The notes below the pieces were generated by a model. It was not told the origin of the DNA. It saw only the letters and a list, made by a program, of their open reading frames with translations, and made no database searches. From assembly GCA_004151065.3 (NCBI GenBank), contig NWUY0300000662.1, positions 1,294 to 25,908 of the forward strand: 24,615 nucleotides of DNA, written 5' to 3'. Both the position numbers and the translations under genes were made by a program. Position 1 is the stretch's first letter. The number at the start of each line of letters is the position of its first letter. This document shows, piece by piece, positions 8,371 through 19,300 of this stretch. The DNA comes from Larix sibirica (taxonomy: Eukaryota > Streptophyta > Pinopsida > Pinales > Pinaceae).

Positions 8371-9750
8371 TATCGAGCTAACACTATAGATATTTCGGAC
8401 CTAGCCACAAACTTGATACTCTACATACTTCTAATGCAACTCCACGCGGTGACATTTAACTCAACAGATGTAGACTTGAATGTTGGATAAGTCTGAAGGA
8501 AACACCATTACATCAACCAACAGAACAACTTCAATGCAAGTCTGGATCACCTCACCATCTAAACAGAACTGGAACTGACCAAGCCAACTTCAATCCCTGC
8601 TACTGCAAACCAATAACTGAATCATCTTGATTTGATTTATATGGTACAGGGGTTGGAGAAATAATTACTTCCAAGAGTGTTGAAACTAAAATAAAGTTAG
8701 GATGTTTATAGTTAATTTGCATATCTAACATGTTTTTGATGATGTATGAATTAACATTTGCTAATGATTCATGCTTCTAATTTATGTAATATTTTGTTTC
8801 AATACCACTTATTCAATTCACTTTTAATATTAGACTTAGTTTTTCTATCCTTCCTTTATACAACCTTAAATAGAAAGCCCAAAAGATCATAAAAACCCAT
8901 AAAGGGCAGTTATTTAGGGATTTTATCTCGATGGACCTGCACACTATGTGCATTGACAAGGATCAAAAACATGTGTCAACATTTACATGAATATGTTGAG
9001 ATTGAAGTTGATAGCAATGTTGCATAAAATCAAAAAAATGTTGCATTGCGAAATGTGCCATGTTGGTGTGATGAATTTGCTGGAAGTCATGACATAGATG
9101 AGGTAGGTCAAAGCAATGATGACCATAGTGTGTTCTTGGTTCCACCCATGCCTTGTTTTCATTAGTGAAGTATCCATAGCCATTGTTGTGCATAACACCA
9201 ATATTGTAATTGTTAATAATCAAAGTATGTTAACAATAGAGAGAGAATTCATTACTTGGTTGTTGAATGTAGTATGCTAGGATTTGTTTTGGTATGAGGA
9301 TCGTGAATAAGAAGTATGGTGAATTGGTGCATAGAGTTAGCACTATGGTTACCCTTATTCCATGGTTGTGGAGAAGAAGATGTATAACGACATTGCTTCC
9401 TTTGTGATGTGATATGTAGTGCAATGGTGACGAGCAATGCTAGAAGGTCGGTGCATTGTTCGTAAGATCATCTATGAAATGATTAATGCCAATTTTTCCC
9501 CATAATACAAGGATGGAGATTTACAAGTTGTTTCATAGTACCAACCATGACCCATAATTAAAACAATTCTATGGAAATCTCATATTGTGACTTCTATAGG
9601 ATAAGCACATCGCACTAACCTATTGTTGTAGAAGTACAACAATTTTACAAAGGTATGAGACAATCTCATATTGTGACTTCCATAGGGTAAAACACTCATC
9701 GCATAAGGCTTTACATCATAATCATAATAATGGGGGGGAGGTAGCCACAA
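8371..9750. other. Stretch without an identified gene
   Basis: Minus-strand open frames at 9223-8963 and 9437-9230 are His/Asn/Gln-rich and show no family motif. The stretch could contain the 5' part (LTR or leader) of the gypsy element that follows, but no PBS or LTR terminus is visible. A 25-bp imperfect repeat lies at 9576 and 9662. Confidence 0.35.
9576..9715 (+). repeat. Imperfect direct repeat, 86-bp offset
   Basis: AATCTCATATTGTGACTTC followed by YATAGG occurs at 9576 and 9662. Weaker similarity continues through a segment containing CATCGCA in both copies. Confidence 0.7.
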
Positions 9751-9764
9751 TGAGAATAGACATC

Positions 9765-9935
9765 ATTTATGTTACTTTAATTAGAATGAAGTTGGCCACA
9801 TTGAGCGCAATTTCTTACACTTGCATCAGCCTCGACATTGACATTGCTAGAAAAATGGTCATAATACTAAAGATTGTTCAAAGTTGCTTACGAAGTGGGA
9901 GATGTGTGACAAAAAAAACTATGCATTGCTAACTT
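9765..9935 (+). pseudogene. Gag zinc-knuckle remnant, element 2
   Basis: In the frame starting at 9770, two CCHC knuckles can be traced. The first begins at TGT 9770 and contains NEVGHIERNF; its second Cys position is a TAG and its last Cys is Phe. The second contains HC, a TAG, then KNGHNTKDC (9842-9877); only its first Cys is lost (His). These knuckles bind element RNA in Gag. The remaining Gag is not recognisable upstream. The frame ends at a TGA near 9935. Confidence 0.6.
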
Positions 9936-11410
9936 TGTGAATTCAAAACCGTGAGCCATGGGGAATGATGCAAATAAAATCTCAGGCACCAAAGCAAAAT
10001 TCATAACCCAAGAGGGAGCTAAGATCGATAAAGATATTGATGCTTCATTGATAGAAAAGGTCAAGAAAGATGCTCCCAATGCCCCCAAAGTTTGATGTAG
10101 TCATCAAAGGGAATACCTCAAAGAAGTTATTGAGGTGATCTAGGATGCCACAAGAGACTGAGATTTGGGACTATCAACACCATCTTAATTACCAGGTCTG
10201 TTAAGTATGTCATGGAACAAGAACCTCTACAAAACTCACATGTATGGATTATGAAGGTTAGGGTTTGTTGTCGACTTATCTTAGAATTTTGGATAATGAG
10301 GGGTCATCTACAAAACTGTGTTCTCTATTGGCACAAATTTGTGGTACCTTAATAGAGATGTGGAAGAAGGTGCTCTATGTCAAGTCAATAAAAGAGAAGA
10401 AGCTTTGAGAGGGAATAAATGTTTAATGCAATCATCGACGGAGATTATGAGGTGTGGGATGCAATGCTAGACTAGCAATTGGCCCATCAGAGAGGGACTA
10501 CAAAGAAATGCACTACAGAGACAATTCCCTTGTTCATGGGAGAGGCCAACCTGATGTAGCATGTCGATAGCTATGAAGCAGTCTACACATGGATCGATGG
10601 CTTGGTTAAGTAGTGAATTCACAAATTTGTTGATACAATGGCCTACTTCCAAAGACCTAGAATTTGCATGAGACCCACAACGAGACTAAGAATTTGCATG
10701 AGACCCACAATGAGACTAAGGACTGTGGGGGTCTATGGCCTAGTTCTCAACACTCTTTAAGTTTTCAAGGGGCTACAACTGGTAGATCACTCAAGCACTA
10801 TAGAATGTAAAATATTTTCTTTTCATATATGGTGAGGAGTTTGAAAGGGTGGAACCATAAGTTTGTGGGGAGCATCAACATTTTCTCATACGATAGACAG
10901 AACAAGAAATTTCATTGCAAATGAAGAAGGATGGACAAAGATGAAGAGGACCTTGGAAAAGAATTATGTCATTTACAGTGCAATGAGTTTGAAGAGGACC
11001 CATAATCAAAGATAGATGAGATCCCAATGCATCCAAGTATTATCATGAACCATTTAAGACCATAAAATTTTAATATTGACATGGAGGAGACTTTGAAGAT
11101 CATTTTTGTCAAGAACTAGTAGGATCAAGCTATCGTTCTAGAAGTTGTGGCTATATCTAAAAGCATACACATACTAGTTTCCATATATTTTGCAAAGATG
11201 AAGGATGTATGTAGCTGGGGATTGTGACAAAATGAAAACCATCTCGAAGCCGTGTGTAAATCCCATAAAGAAAAAACAATATCTTATGGATTCGCACTAT
11301 AAAAAATTAGCAAGCATGTGATATATAAGAAAACCCATAAATCAATGGCTTAAAAAATTTACTTCGCAAAATATCCAACATTATCCAATTCTCTCTGTGA
11401 ATACTCAATT
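9936..11410 (+). other. Spacer between Gag and RT of element 2, no motif identified
   Basis: By position this should contain protease and the N-terminal part of Pol. All frames are broken by stops, and I found no DSG-type motif. A 30-bp tandem repeat lies at 10659-10718. A stretch from about 10860 has fewer stops in one frame but no recognisable domain. Confidence 0.4.
10659..10718. repeat. 30-bp tandem repeat
   Basis: AGAATTTGCATGAGACCCAC followed by AAYGAGACTA is present twice head to tail (10659-10688 and 10689-10718), with one base difference. Confidence 0.9.
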
Positions 11411-12240
11411 AACTCTAAGATACAAGATGCACGATTGATTTTCCCAATGGAATCATTTGAATGGATAAGCCCCATTGTCATTCAAAATAAGACTAGAGGA
11501 CTCTTGAGTATTTGTGGAATAAAGAAAGCGCATGTTGATGATCCTTTTCCAAATTCATTCGATGATGAAATCCTACAGAGTCACATGAATCAATGCATAC
11601 TCTTTCAAAGATGGCTTCTCAAGATACTATTAGGTCAAAATCATAGGAAAAAATAAGACAAAGACCTTTTGCAAGACGTAGGTAGTCTACTTCGGGACAT
11701 TACCTAGCTATTACCAATTGTTTATCAAGAATTAGGAAAATTTTGAAGCACTAATGGAAGAATCATTGCAAAATGATGTCCCTTTTATTTGGATAGAATG
11801 TTCTAACAAATATTTTGAGCAATTGAAGGAAAAAATGGTCATCATGCCTATATGGATCTTCCCTAATTGGGAAAAGCTCTTTCATGTACATGTGGATGCG
11901 TCAAGCTACTACTAAGGAGTATTTTGGCTCAATGAGGTGAAGGTGTGATTTATATTTTCCCTTAGAATGTTGTCTCCAAATAACAAAATTACACTACGAC
12001 ATAATTTGAAGGTTTAGCTATGCACAGTAGAAGTTTGGGCAATATCAACTGGGAAGACATTTCGAGTTTTTCATAAATCACTCTAAATTGGAATACTTGG
12101 TGAATAACGCAACCTTGGAAAGTCATATCTATTGATAGTTGTTGATGTTCAAGGAATTTGATTTTGAAGTGGTTATCAAATCTAGAAAGAAGAATGTGGG
12201 TACAAATCACCTTTCACAAATAAAATCCGGGGAAGGGGCA
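11411..12240 (+). pseudogene. RT with internal deletion, plus RNase H, element 2
   Basis: The RT start is seen in the frame from 11435: EWISPIVIQNK, then ICGIKKAHVDDPFP. The first catalytic region, YSFKDGFSR, is at 11598-11624 in another frame with its Asp kept (11610-11612). Soon after, near 11690, the sequence jumps to the region that normally follows the thumb (YYQLFIKN, then EQLKEKM), so the rest of the palm with the YxDD box and most of the thumb is missing. RNase H follows: FHVHVDAS keeps its first Asp (11895-11897), FEGLAM keeps a Glu, but FFINHSKLEYLV has Asn (12076-12078) where the family has Asp. It ends with KEFDFEVVIKS and NHLSQIKSGE. The product would be inactive. Confidence 0.8.
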
Positions 12241-12451
12241 GGGCTACCAAACGAATTATGTAAAGCAAATTTTCTATGCATAGAATTCATTACTAATTAT
12301 TTTGTTAAGATTGCAGATTTCTTAAGTAGTGGTTCCCCGCTAGAAGGATATGATAGGAAACAACAATGTTTGTTGGTAGTTCATGCAACCAATTGTCATC
12401 TTGTTGGTGGGAAATTATATAAATTGGGCAATGATTGTATAATTCATAGAT
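12241..12451 (+). pseudogene. RNase H to integrase linker, element 2
   Basis: The open frame from 12139 continues to 12462 and contains the tether seen in gypsy Pol between RNase H and integrase: GYDRKQQCLLVV, then GGKLYKLGNDCIIHRCV. This confirms the order and shows that this part of the frame is still readable over more than 100 codons. Confidence 0.7.
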
Positions 12452-13530
12452 GTGTATTATAGCATGAATAAGATGCAATCCTTTGGGAGGATGCACCATG
12501 GTCTAAGTGGAGGACATTACAATGGAAAATCCACAACACATATAGTGCTACACATTGGATTTTGGTGGCCTACATTGTTTGTTGATGCCACAGTTTTTTC
12601 TAAGAGGTGTGATGTTTGTCAAAGGGTGGGATGACCTTTCGCAAAAGATGAAATAGCTCTACAACCCATTACATCCACGGAAACCTTTAACCATTGGACA
12701 ATTGATTTTAATTTTCCCATTGACCCAACCACATGGTACTCGAGGACATGATACATGATAATTGTAACCATCTACTTGACACAGTTGGAAAAAACAACAC
12801 TGACTTGAAATTGCACTACACAAATTATGGATGTGTTCACATCTTTGAGAATGTTGTGACAAAGTTTGGATGTCTGCAAAGTATTACCACTGATTAAGGT
12901 AAGCACTTTGTCAATTAGACCATTGTTGTGTTAGTTAGGAAATTCATGATTCAACATCGTGACCACTCCGTCATCCATAGGCAAATGGTACCATCAAAGC
13001 ATTTAACAAGATTATGAAAAGAGGTTAGACAAATATCAATGTAACCCATAGTGATGATTGGGGTGAAAGAACTCCCACAATTCTTTATGCATACCATAGC
13101 ACTGGAAAATCCCTGACGAAGCATACACCTTATACGTTGGGTTATAGGAGGGATGTAATCATGTCATTGGAGTATGTTTCTCCTTGTTCACAAATTTTAA
13201 TTGTTGTGCAAATCACTAAAGATGCCACTCAAAGGAAGACCGAAAATCTTGGTATAAATGGAGGAAATCAATTCCTTGCAATGTATCATCAACTAGTTCA
13301 AAATCAAAAGAAAAAACATGGCATGACCAAAACATGAAAGATAAGATTGTTGGCAGATGGAAATTTAGTATCACTATATGAGATAAAGTTCTCGAAGCAC
13401 CCAAAGAAGTTGTGGATGCATTGGTTGGGGCCCTTTTGAATCATGCATATCAGAAAAGAAGGCAAGATCAATTTGAAATAGTGAGATGGAAAACCTGTGA
13501 AAGGGATGGGTGAACAATGCATTGTATTTT
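12452..13530 (+). pseudogene. Integrase with catalytic Glu replaced, element 2
   Basis: Integrase inserts element DNA into the host genome. The HHCC zinc domain is intact: HHGLSGGHY (12494-12520) and CDVC (12608-12619). The first catalytic Asp lies in WTIDFNFP (12704-12706). A frameshift follows; the second Asp is at TTD (12892-12894), directly before a TAA. The third acidic position, in NGTIKAFNKIM, is Lys (AAA at 12996-12998). The C-terminal part (13137-13337, then to 13439) has LGYRRDVIMSLEYVSP and the GPY/F-type motif WMHWLGPF (13413-13436). Several stops and at least two frameshifts make it non-functional. Confidence 0.88.
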
Positions 13531-14260
13531 ATCTTAGTAGCATTGATTGCAAGGCAACAACTTGTTCACCGTGATCCTTGAATCCAAGGTTCATTTCCTA
13601 TGGAAGGGTTGAATTCCTTTTCTTGGAAAGTTACCTTTATAAGGAATAGACTTCCTTAGTTTTCCAAATTCCAAGTGGCATGGAATCTAATTATGAAGAA
13701 GATTTTCTCTTGTTTGAAAAAAGTGAAATGAGTAATAATGTTCACAATGTGAATTCTTTATCATGGGTTGAGTGGCTATCATATCTAACATGTCATTGTA
13801 GATCATGATAGCAAATCAACAAATTTATAAGTGGGATAGTATTACCATTTCTAGGTATGATTTGTTAATAATCCATTCCCCCACTACCAAGGCACAACAA
13901 TAAATTCTCATGTTTGGCCCTTGATATCTACAAAAAACAATACAAGAATACCTCAATGGAAAGTTTAATCTACATGATGAGCACCCGCAAGAATGACAAT
14001 GTTGATCTATTTGTTAAGACATGATCCCAATTCCAACACAAGATCCTATTTCTAAATACATCTCTTTTTATGGTGCATGCTTGCATTTATGGCTTTTATC
14101 TTCTTCTTTTTGAGATTTTATGGACTCTTACACCAATTTGTAATCCATTATGGTATTTATCAATGTTAAGTAATAGTGTGGGTCTTTATAATACCCAAGA
14201 TTTAGATATGGGCCGGTGACAATAGACCCCATATACCATTCTTTTTATAGATTGTCTTGT

Positions 14261-14264
14261 ATAT

Positions 14265-14300
<36 letters not shown>
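14261..14300. repeat. (TA)n microsatellite
   Basis: About 40 bases of alternating A and T with one TT and one AA irregularity. Such tracts often vary in length and can form cruciforms. Confidence 0.95.
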
Positions 14301-14552
14301 GATCTAAATGATTGAATATCAACTTGGATTTCATTTAGGGTCAATCCCCTCCTAAGTTATTGGTATTAGTCATCTCTTGATCTTGGGTTATAGCCTCAAA
14401 GTTATAAGGTAAGACTAGAGTCTTGTTCATTCAACCAAAGGACCACAATAATGTTATGAGGTAGAGTTTAATATTACAAGTAATTGTTTCACATATTTAG
14501 GAGTTTATGGGCAACTCTCCAATGTATCTCACTTGGAAGGAAAGGATCCCTA

Positions 14553-14600
14553 GAATTGGTCTATCCCTTTAACATTGAATTGGTTTATCCCTGTAACATG
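14553..14600. repeat. 24-bp tandem repeat
   Basis: GAATTGGTYTATCCCTKTAA followed by CAT is present at 14553-14576 and 14577-14600, with two or three differences. Confidence 0.85.
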
Positions 14601-15056
14601 GTCATTTGTCTTAGAAAGAAACTATTGTTGTAGCCAACATAGAGCCCTAACTCTTTGTAATTACAATTAATTTATGCAAAGTGTCAAATTCTACAAAGCC
14701 TTTTCCTTGCTTAGCTTATATAGTTTGGGGTTTTCAAAAATTGGCAAAAGTTTCAAAATTGGTGCATTTGCTTTTTTTTGTAGACATTGAGCATCTTGCA
14801 TTTTCTTTCTTCCATGCTTCCCAATATGAGATTGTTTCAAGGGTTGAAAAACTTCCTCCAAGTTCTTTGTTTTGGGAAAAGATTGAAATTGACAAGAATA
14901 TTCTCAGATTCCAACATCCCTTCAAAAATGCAATCTAGCATCTCCCACTTGGTGGCAATGTATGTACTTTTGAAATAAACTTGAATTGAATGTGTGGAGT
15001 ATATATAAATATAATAATAACAAGTCAACAAATGGTATTAAAATTTATATGCTTTC

Positions 15057-15506
15057 AATGATGTTTTTTTCAAGGGATGCTTAAGAGCTAACTAGAGCTT
15101 GAGGCATATTGAGATATACTCATAAGAGAACAGATTTCATAGATACATATAAAAAGGACAAACATATGCATTTTTGCTAAATCATTGACACCATAGGGCA
15201 ACATCGACACCAAAAACTATTACATGTTTATAGATATTGTTTTAATGTGAAACACCTTTTATGATGACCACTTCAATCGGATAAAATGATGTTTTTTCAA
15301 GGGATGCTTAAGAGGTAACTAGAGTTTGAGGCATATTGAGATATACTCATAAGATTTCATAGATACCTATACAAAGGATAAATATATGCATTTTTGCTAT
15401 ATCGACACCATAGGGCAACATCGACACCAAAAACTATTACATGTTTATAGATATTGTTTTAAAGTGAAATATCTTTTATGATGAGCACTTCAATCGAACA
15501 AATGCT
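15057..15506. repeat. Tandem duplication, units of about 228 bp
   Basis: Unit 1 (15057-15284) and unit 2 (15285 to about 15506) both begin AATGATGTTTTTT followed by CAAGGGATGC and share CATCGACACCAAAAACTATT. Unit 2 lacks one block of about 7 bases after CTCATAAGA and has a few other small differences. A short internal echo (GACACCATAGGGCAACATCG followed by ACACC) lies in both. There is no coding potential. Confidence 0.9.
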
Positions 15507-17942
15507 GATAAAAGCCCTATTCCATTATATTCAAAGGTTTTCCCTTGTAAACATTGAATTTGTTATCCAACAATAACACCAAAAGTATACAAAGTGTAAA
15601 ATGTTAAGAGGGACTTGATTATAATGGTAATTGAGTCAAAATCATCCTCATTTACGTTAATTTATTATTCAATTCGTTTTAATCTTAATACCTAATATTA
15701 CTTATTTTGATGTTATATCTCAATTGCATGATGAAAGGGCTTTGATAGTCGATTCTCTTTTGCTCCAAAGTTGGTTTCTCAAGTTTAAAGCCAAAGGTGC
15801 AAGTAGGAAAACATGGAGCATATTGGGGCAAGCCCTTTACCTACCATTCATGAGCATAATCACAAAGAGCAATGTTAAAGATATGATTGGGCTCTAGAGT
15901 AAACTTGAAACCATTTATAACGAGTTATTCATGCCATAGCACATCATCCATGGTAATCTGAATTTAGATTTTGGATTCAATTTTTAAATTGTTAAACTTC
16001 CATTTTGCCTAATTAATTTTTTTGAACAGTTAACTTTCACATTTCCTTATTTAATTTTAGAAGCCCATTTTAAGTGTCATAAAATGAAAAAAATCCCAAT
16101 TTTTTATGCGATTTCTCTGTTGTGTTGTTTCTAAGTTTGAATCTATACACACGTTAGATTGGTTCTAAATGTTTAATCTGAAAACATAAAACCTTAAAAG
16201 GAACACAACTGACTACAATTTTTCTTTTTAATCTGAACCCAATACTTGTTAACCAAACTTAGGATACGTAGCTAAAAATATCATTTGACTTGTGAAAGAC
16301 TTGTGGAACCGTTTGAATTGTTTTTACCTGTATATGGCCCAAAACATGTCATCTAGGTACAACACTGAGAGAGCATAGAATAAAGTAGACTTTAAATATA
16401 ACTAGCACAACCACTTAACTTGTCCGGTGAACACCAAAAGGTCACAAGCTAAGTGCAACAAACAAGTTACTTGTTCTCCATACGTAGTTGCACGAACTAT
16501 CCGGTATCCCCGCATCAACTACGAGTTATTCATGCATCAATTATCCATGCATATCTACCAGTTCTTTTTTTTATAATTGTTTATTTCGAATTTNTATATT
16601 TGAGTTTCCAACTAAATATCCACTAATGCACTAGTACTTGTCCATGACAAAAACTGTATCCATACTTTACATAAAAATCATCTACATCAATAATTTTTCC
16701 AAATATTAGAATGGCTACTAAGTGAAACTTCCTCCTCCATCAAATGGCTACATCCATCTAGTTTATCTTCATATGGAAGGTGGATGCTACTTGTGACCTA
16801 AAATAATCCAATAAGAGTCATTAAAACTAAAACAACTTAAGAATTAATCATTATAATTTATCACCATACTAGAAATTAACATCTTGTCAAGTTGAGATAC
16901 CATCTACAACACTAGTACAATGTACAATACTTACACATCTTTCTTCTCTACATCTTAAAATTCACCTGATCAAAGAGTGTTGTTAATTCAAAAATTGGTC
17001 ATTAAGAAGTAATATATTTTCTAGTTGAAATTTCGTCTACAACACACATACTTCCTACATGCACTCATCTTTTTTACATTTTATTATACATCATAGTTAC
17101 CAGAAACTAATTTGGACTAAGAAATGCTTCCCAAGATGGCATTTGATATATGAATATATATAAAAATGCATTGCCAAAAATAGAACAAACATGGTACTAC
17201 GAAAGGTTGCTAAAGTCGGTAGCGAAGGTTAATAAAGGTTTTAATTCTTGAAAAGGAAAGTAATAGTCATAAGAGAATACTAAAATGATAATTTCATGTT
17301 TACCGATGTTCCACTAGTAGTAACAAAGTAGTACACCACACTAACAAATAACTAGTGACAAAACATAGGAGAGAAGTTGAATTTGACCTTGATTATATAC
17401 TTTCAGGAATCCTTCTAATACAGTGCCATAACCTCTATTGTAATGAGTTATTGATTAACTCTTTCAAGCCCCTTAGTCAATTCTTGCATCTCTTCATCTA
17501 GGGAATTAAGTTGGATCTTCTATTTAGCCACCCCGTTGAAAGTAATTACACATTATAAACATTATAAACAACATAGTTATACAAGAACATATTAGATGAC
17601 ATAACAATATTCAAGACAATCGCCTTTTTTCCAAGACAAACACTCATGACAATGGCCACTTTTATCAACAACTGTACTATACCATATTGATGTACAAAGA
17701 ACACTAAGATAAACTGCAATTAGATGTCTTAACACCAAAGTCCCACAGATAAAGGTTATCAAGTTTCATAGATGTAGATGTAGGTTATGCTCCATGTGTT
17801 TGGATTTCCAAAAACACAAGTTCATGGAGGAGGTGGGATTATATTTTCGTTTCATGAAGTGAAGTGGGTAGTTGGGGAGGTGGGATTCTTGCATCTATAA
17901 TACCCAATTATATGTACTGACAATCAAGGAAAGGGATGAAGA
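15507..17942. other. Long A+T-rich stretch with no identified feature
   Basis: Only very short open frames. CG dinucleotides are rare, as in old methylated repeat DNA. There is one N at 16594. I found no LTR ends, PBS, tRNA boxes, tandem repeats of note, or protein motifs on either strand. Confidence 0.5.
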
Positions 17943-18420
17943 TGTTGGATGAGTAAATAAAGAGCTCCAATATTAATTATTACTATGTGTACTTTTCTAT
18001 ATGTGATCATATTACATTGGTGAACTTTAATGAATTATTAGAGTGACTAATGTAGTGTTAGGTGGTTAAACACCATTAATAACACATATAAATCATCTTT
18101 CTAACACATTCTATGCTTGTCTACCTTGCTGATGTAGACAATTGGACACTATATTAAAGTATATAATGGATCTAGGCTAGTTGTTCATTATGTTGATATT
18201 GATTTTATTTGACTCATGAAACAATGTATGGCGATGGGCACTAAAGGTAAAAATTTGGAGGAATTTCTATTGCATCTTGCAACTCTCGTAACCTATGTTG
18301 AATAGGGTTGTCATTGATTTCAAGTCATTGTCATATTTTCAAACCATGGTGAATGAATTAGATTCAATATCATGCTTTTAGTCATTAGATTGTCATGATA
18401 ATAGTGGAAATACAAACATA

Positions 18421-19040
18421 ATGCCCGCACTTAGGCTTGACAAAATGCCTACAGGAAAGCTCGACAAGATGAGTCAAATGCCCACACTCAGGCCTATAAT
18501 ATTGACAATATGCTCATAGTGCTTGAAAATGCGCATAGGTGGAGATGAGATGAGGTGAATCCCCACATCCTAAGGAAATGCCTGCAAGCACAAGGAATAT
18601 AAATGCCCGCAGGTGGAGATGAGATGAAGTAAATGTCTACCAAGTCAAGCTGTAAAATTCCCGCAACATGCCTAATAGATATGCTCACATTTGAAGGGGA
18701 AATACCCACAAAATTATTCCTGTAGCCATGGAATGTTATTAGACTTTCCCACTCAAATAGATATGCCCACATTGTCAGGTATACTCGTAACTAGTAAAGG
18801 GAAATGCCTTCAAAGTCAAACAAAGTGCCCATGGGATATGGTGATATTCCTGCCAAGGAAAAAAAAATTCTCATAGAAAATGCCTATCAAACACTTAAGG
18901 AAATTCCTGCATAACTTGTAAAAATGCCCGCACAAGCTTGTAAGAGGCCTACTCAATCTCAGGAAATTCTCGGAGAACCTTCAAAGTGCCCACCAGACCC
19001 ATAAGGAATGCATGCAACATTGACAAATATGCCCACCAAT
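18421..19040 (+). repeat. Degenerate array of ATGCCCGCA-type units in putative U3
   Basis: About 28 variants of the word ATGCCYRCA (for example ATGCCCGCA at 18421, 18604 and about 18925; ATGCCCACA at 18478 and 18764; ATTCCTGCA near 18903) recur every 11-48 bases, most often 20-25. They are usually preceded by GGAA or AAA. A higher-order copy exists: AGGTGGAGATGAGATGARGT at 18537 and 18611, offset 74. Open frames across it merely reflect the repeats. Confidence 0.75.
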
Positions 19041-19292
19041 AAGAATGAAGGGTCAAGCCATGCGAATAGAAATGAAGTGTCAAGCAAGATCATAAAGTCG
19101 ACCTTAACAACGAATATTGAAGGGGTTTCATGATGACATCTTTGAAGCATTGATGAAGTTGTCTTAGTCAAAGGAATTTTGAGGAGACACATAAAGGTAA
19201 ACATAAAGTCGGTCATGTAATAACAAAAAAACAAGCAAAATAAAGGACAGGTTGGCCTCATTTGTAAAAATAAAAATAACACATTTGAAGTG

Positions 19293-19300
19293 TATAAATA
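19293..19300 (+). promoter_or_regulatory. TATA box of copia LTR
   Basis: TATAAATA within GTGTATAAATAAAC. It lies about 250 bp downstream of the short-unit array and about 760 bp upstream of the LTR end, so transcription would start near 19325. Motif and position only. Confidence 0.5.

Larger units (their letters stand above)
9755..13560 (+). mobile_element. Ty3/gypsy LTR retrotransposon 2, internal region, heavily decayed
   Basis: Domain remnants appear in plus-strand order: two zinc knuckles (9770-9877), RT (11411-11690), connection and RNase H (about 11740-12240), and integrase (12452-13530) ending with WMHWLGPF. RT followed by RNase H followed by integrase is the Ty3/gypsy order. Stops and frameshifts occur throughout. 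The segment from about 9930 to 11400 should hold protease and the spacer to RT, but I could not identify motifs there. No LTR, PBS or polypurine tract is recognisable on either side, so the outer limits are unknown. It is more decayed than elements 1 and 3. Confidence 0.85.
13531..15056. other. A+T-rich stretch, no identified gene
   Basis: It may hold the 3' untranslated part and LTR of element 2, but no LTR end is recognisable. Overlapping open frames at 14681-15031 on both strands carry no motif. A (TA)n tract and a 24-bp tandem repeat are listed separately. Confidence 0.4.

Noticed and set aside
8963-9437. Minus-strand His/Asn-rich open frames
   Set aside because: No domain motif and no start context; may be chance frames in biased sequence.
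9730-9740. TGGGGGGGAGG as a polypurine tract
   Set aside because: It lies before the Gag knuckle remnant of element 2 rather than at the 3' end of a coding region, and no LTR start follows it.
15919-16535. Shared 15-base word ACGAGTTATTCATGC at two places
   Set aside because: A single 15-base match in a window of this size can occur by chance, and the flanks are unrelated.
16860-17100. Loose internal similarity around CTACAACAC words
   Set aside because: Too diverged and low in complexity to call a repeat by eye.
18421-19040. CRISPR-like array
   Set aside because: Repeat cores are only about 9 bases, spacing is irregular, repeats are degenerate, and the setting is a plant retrotransposon.
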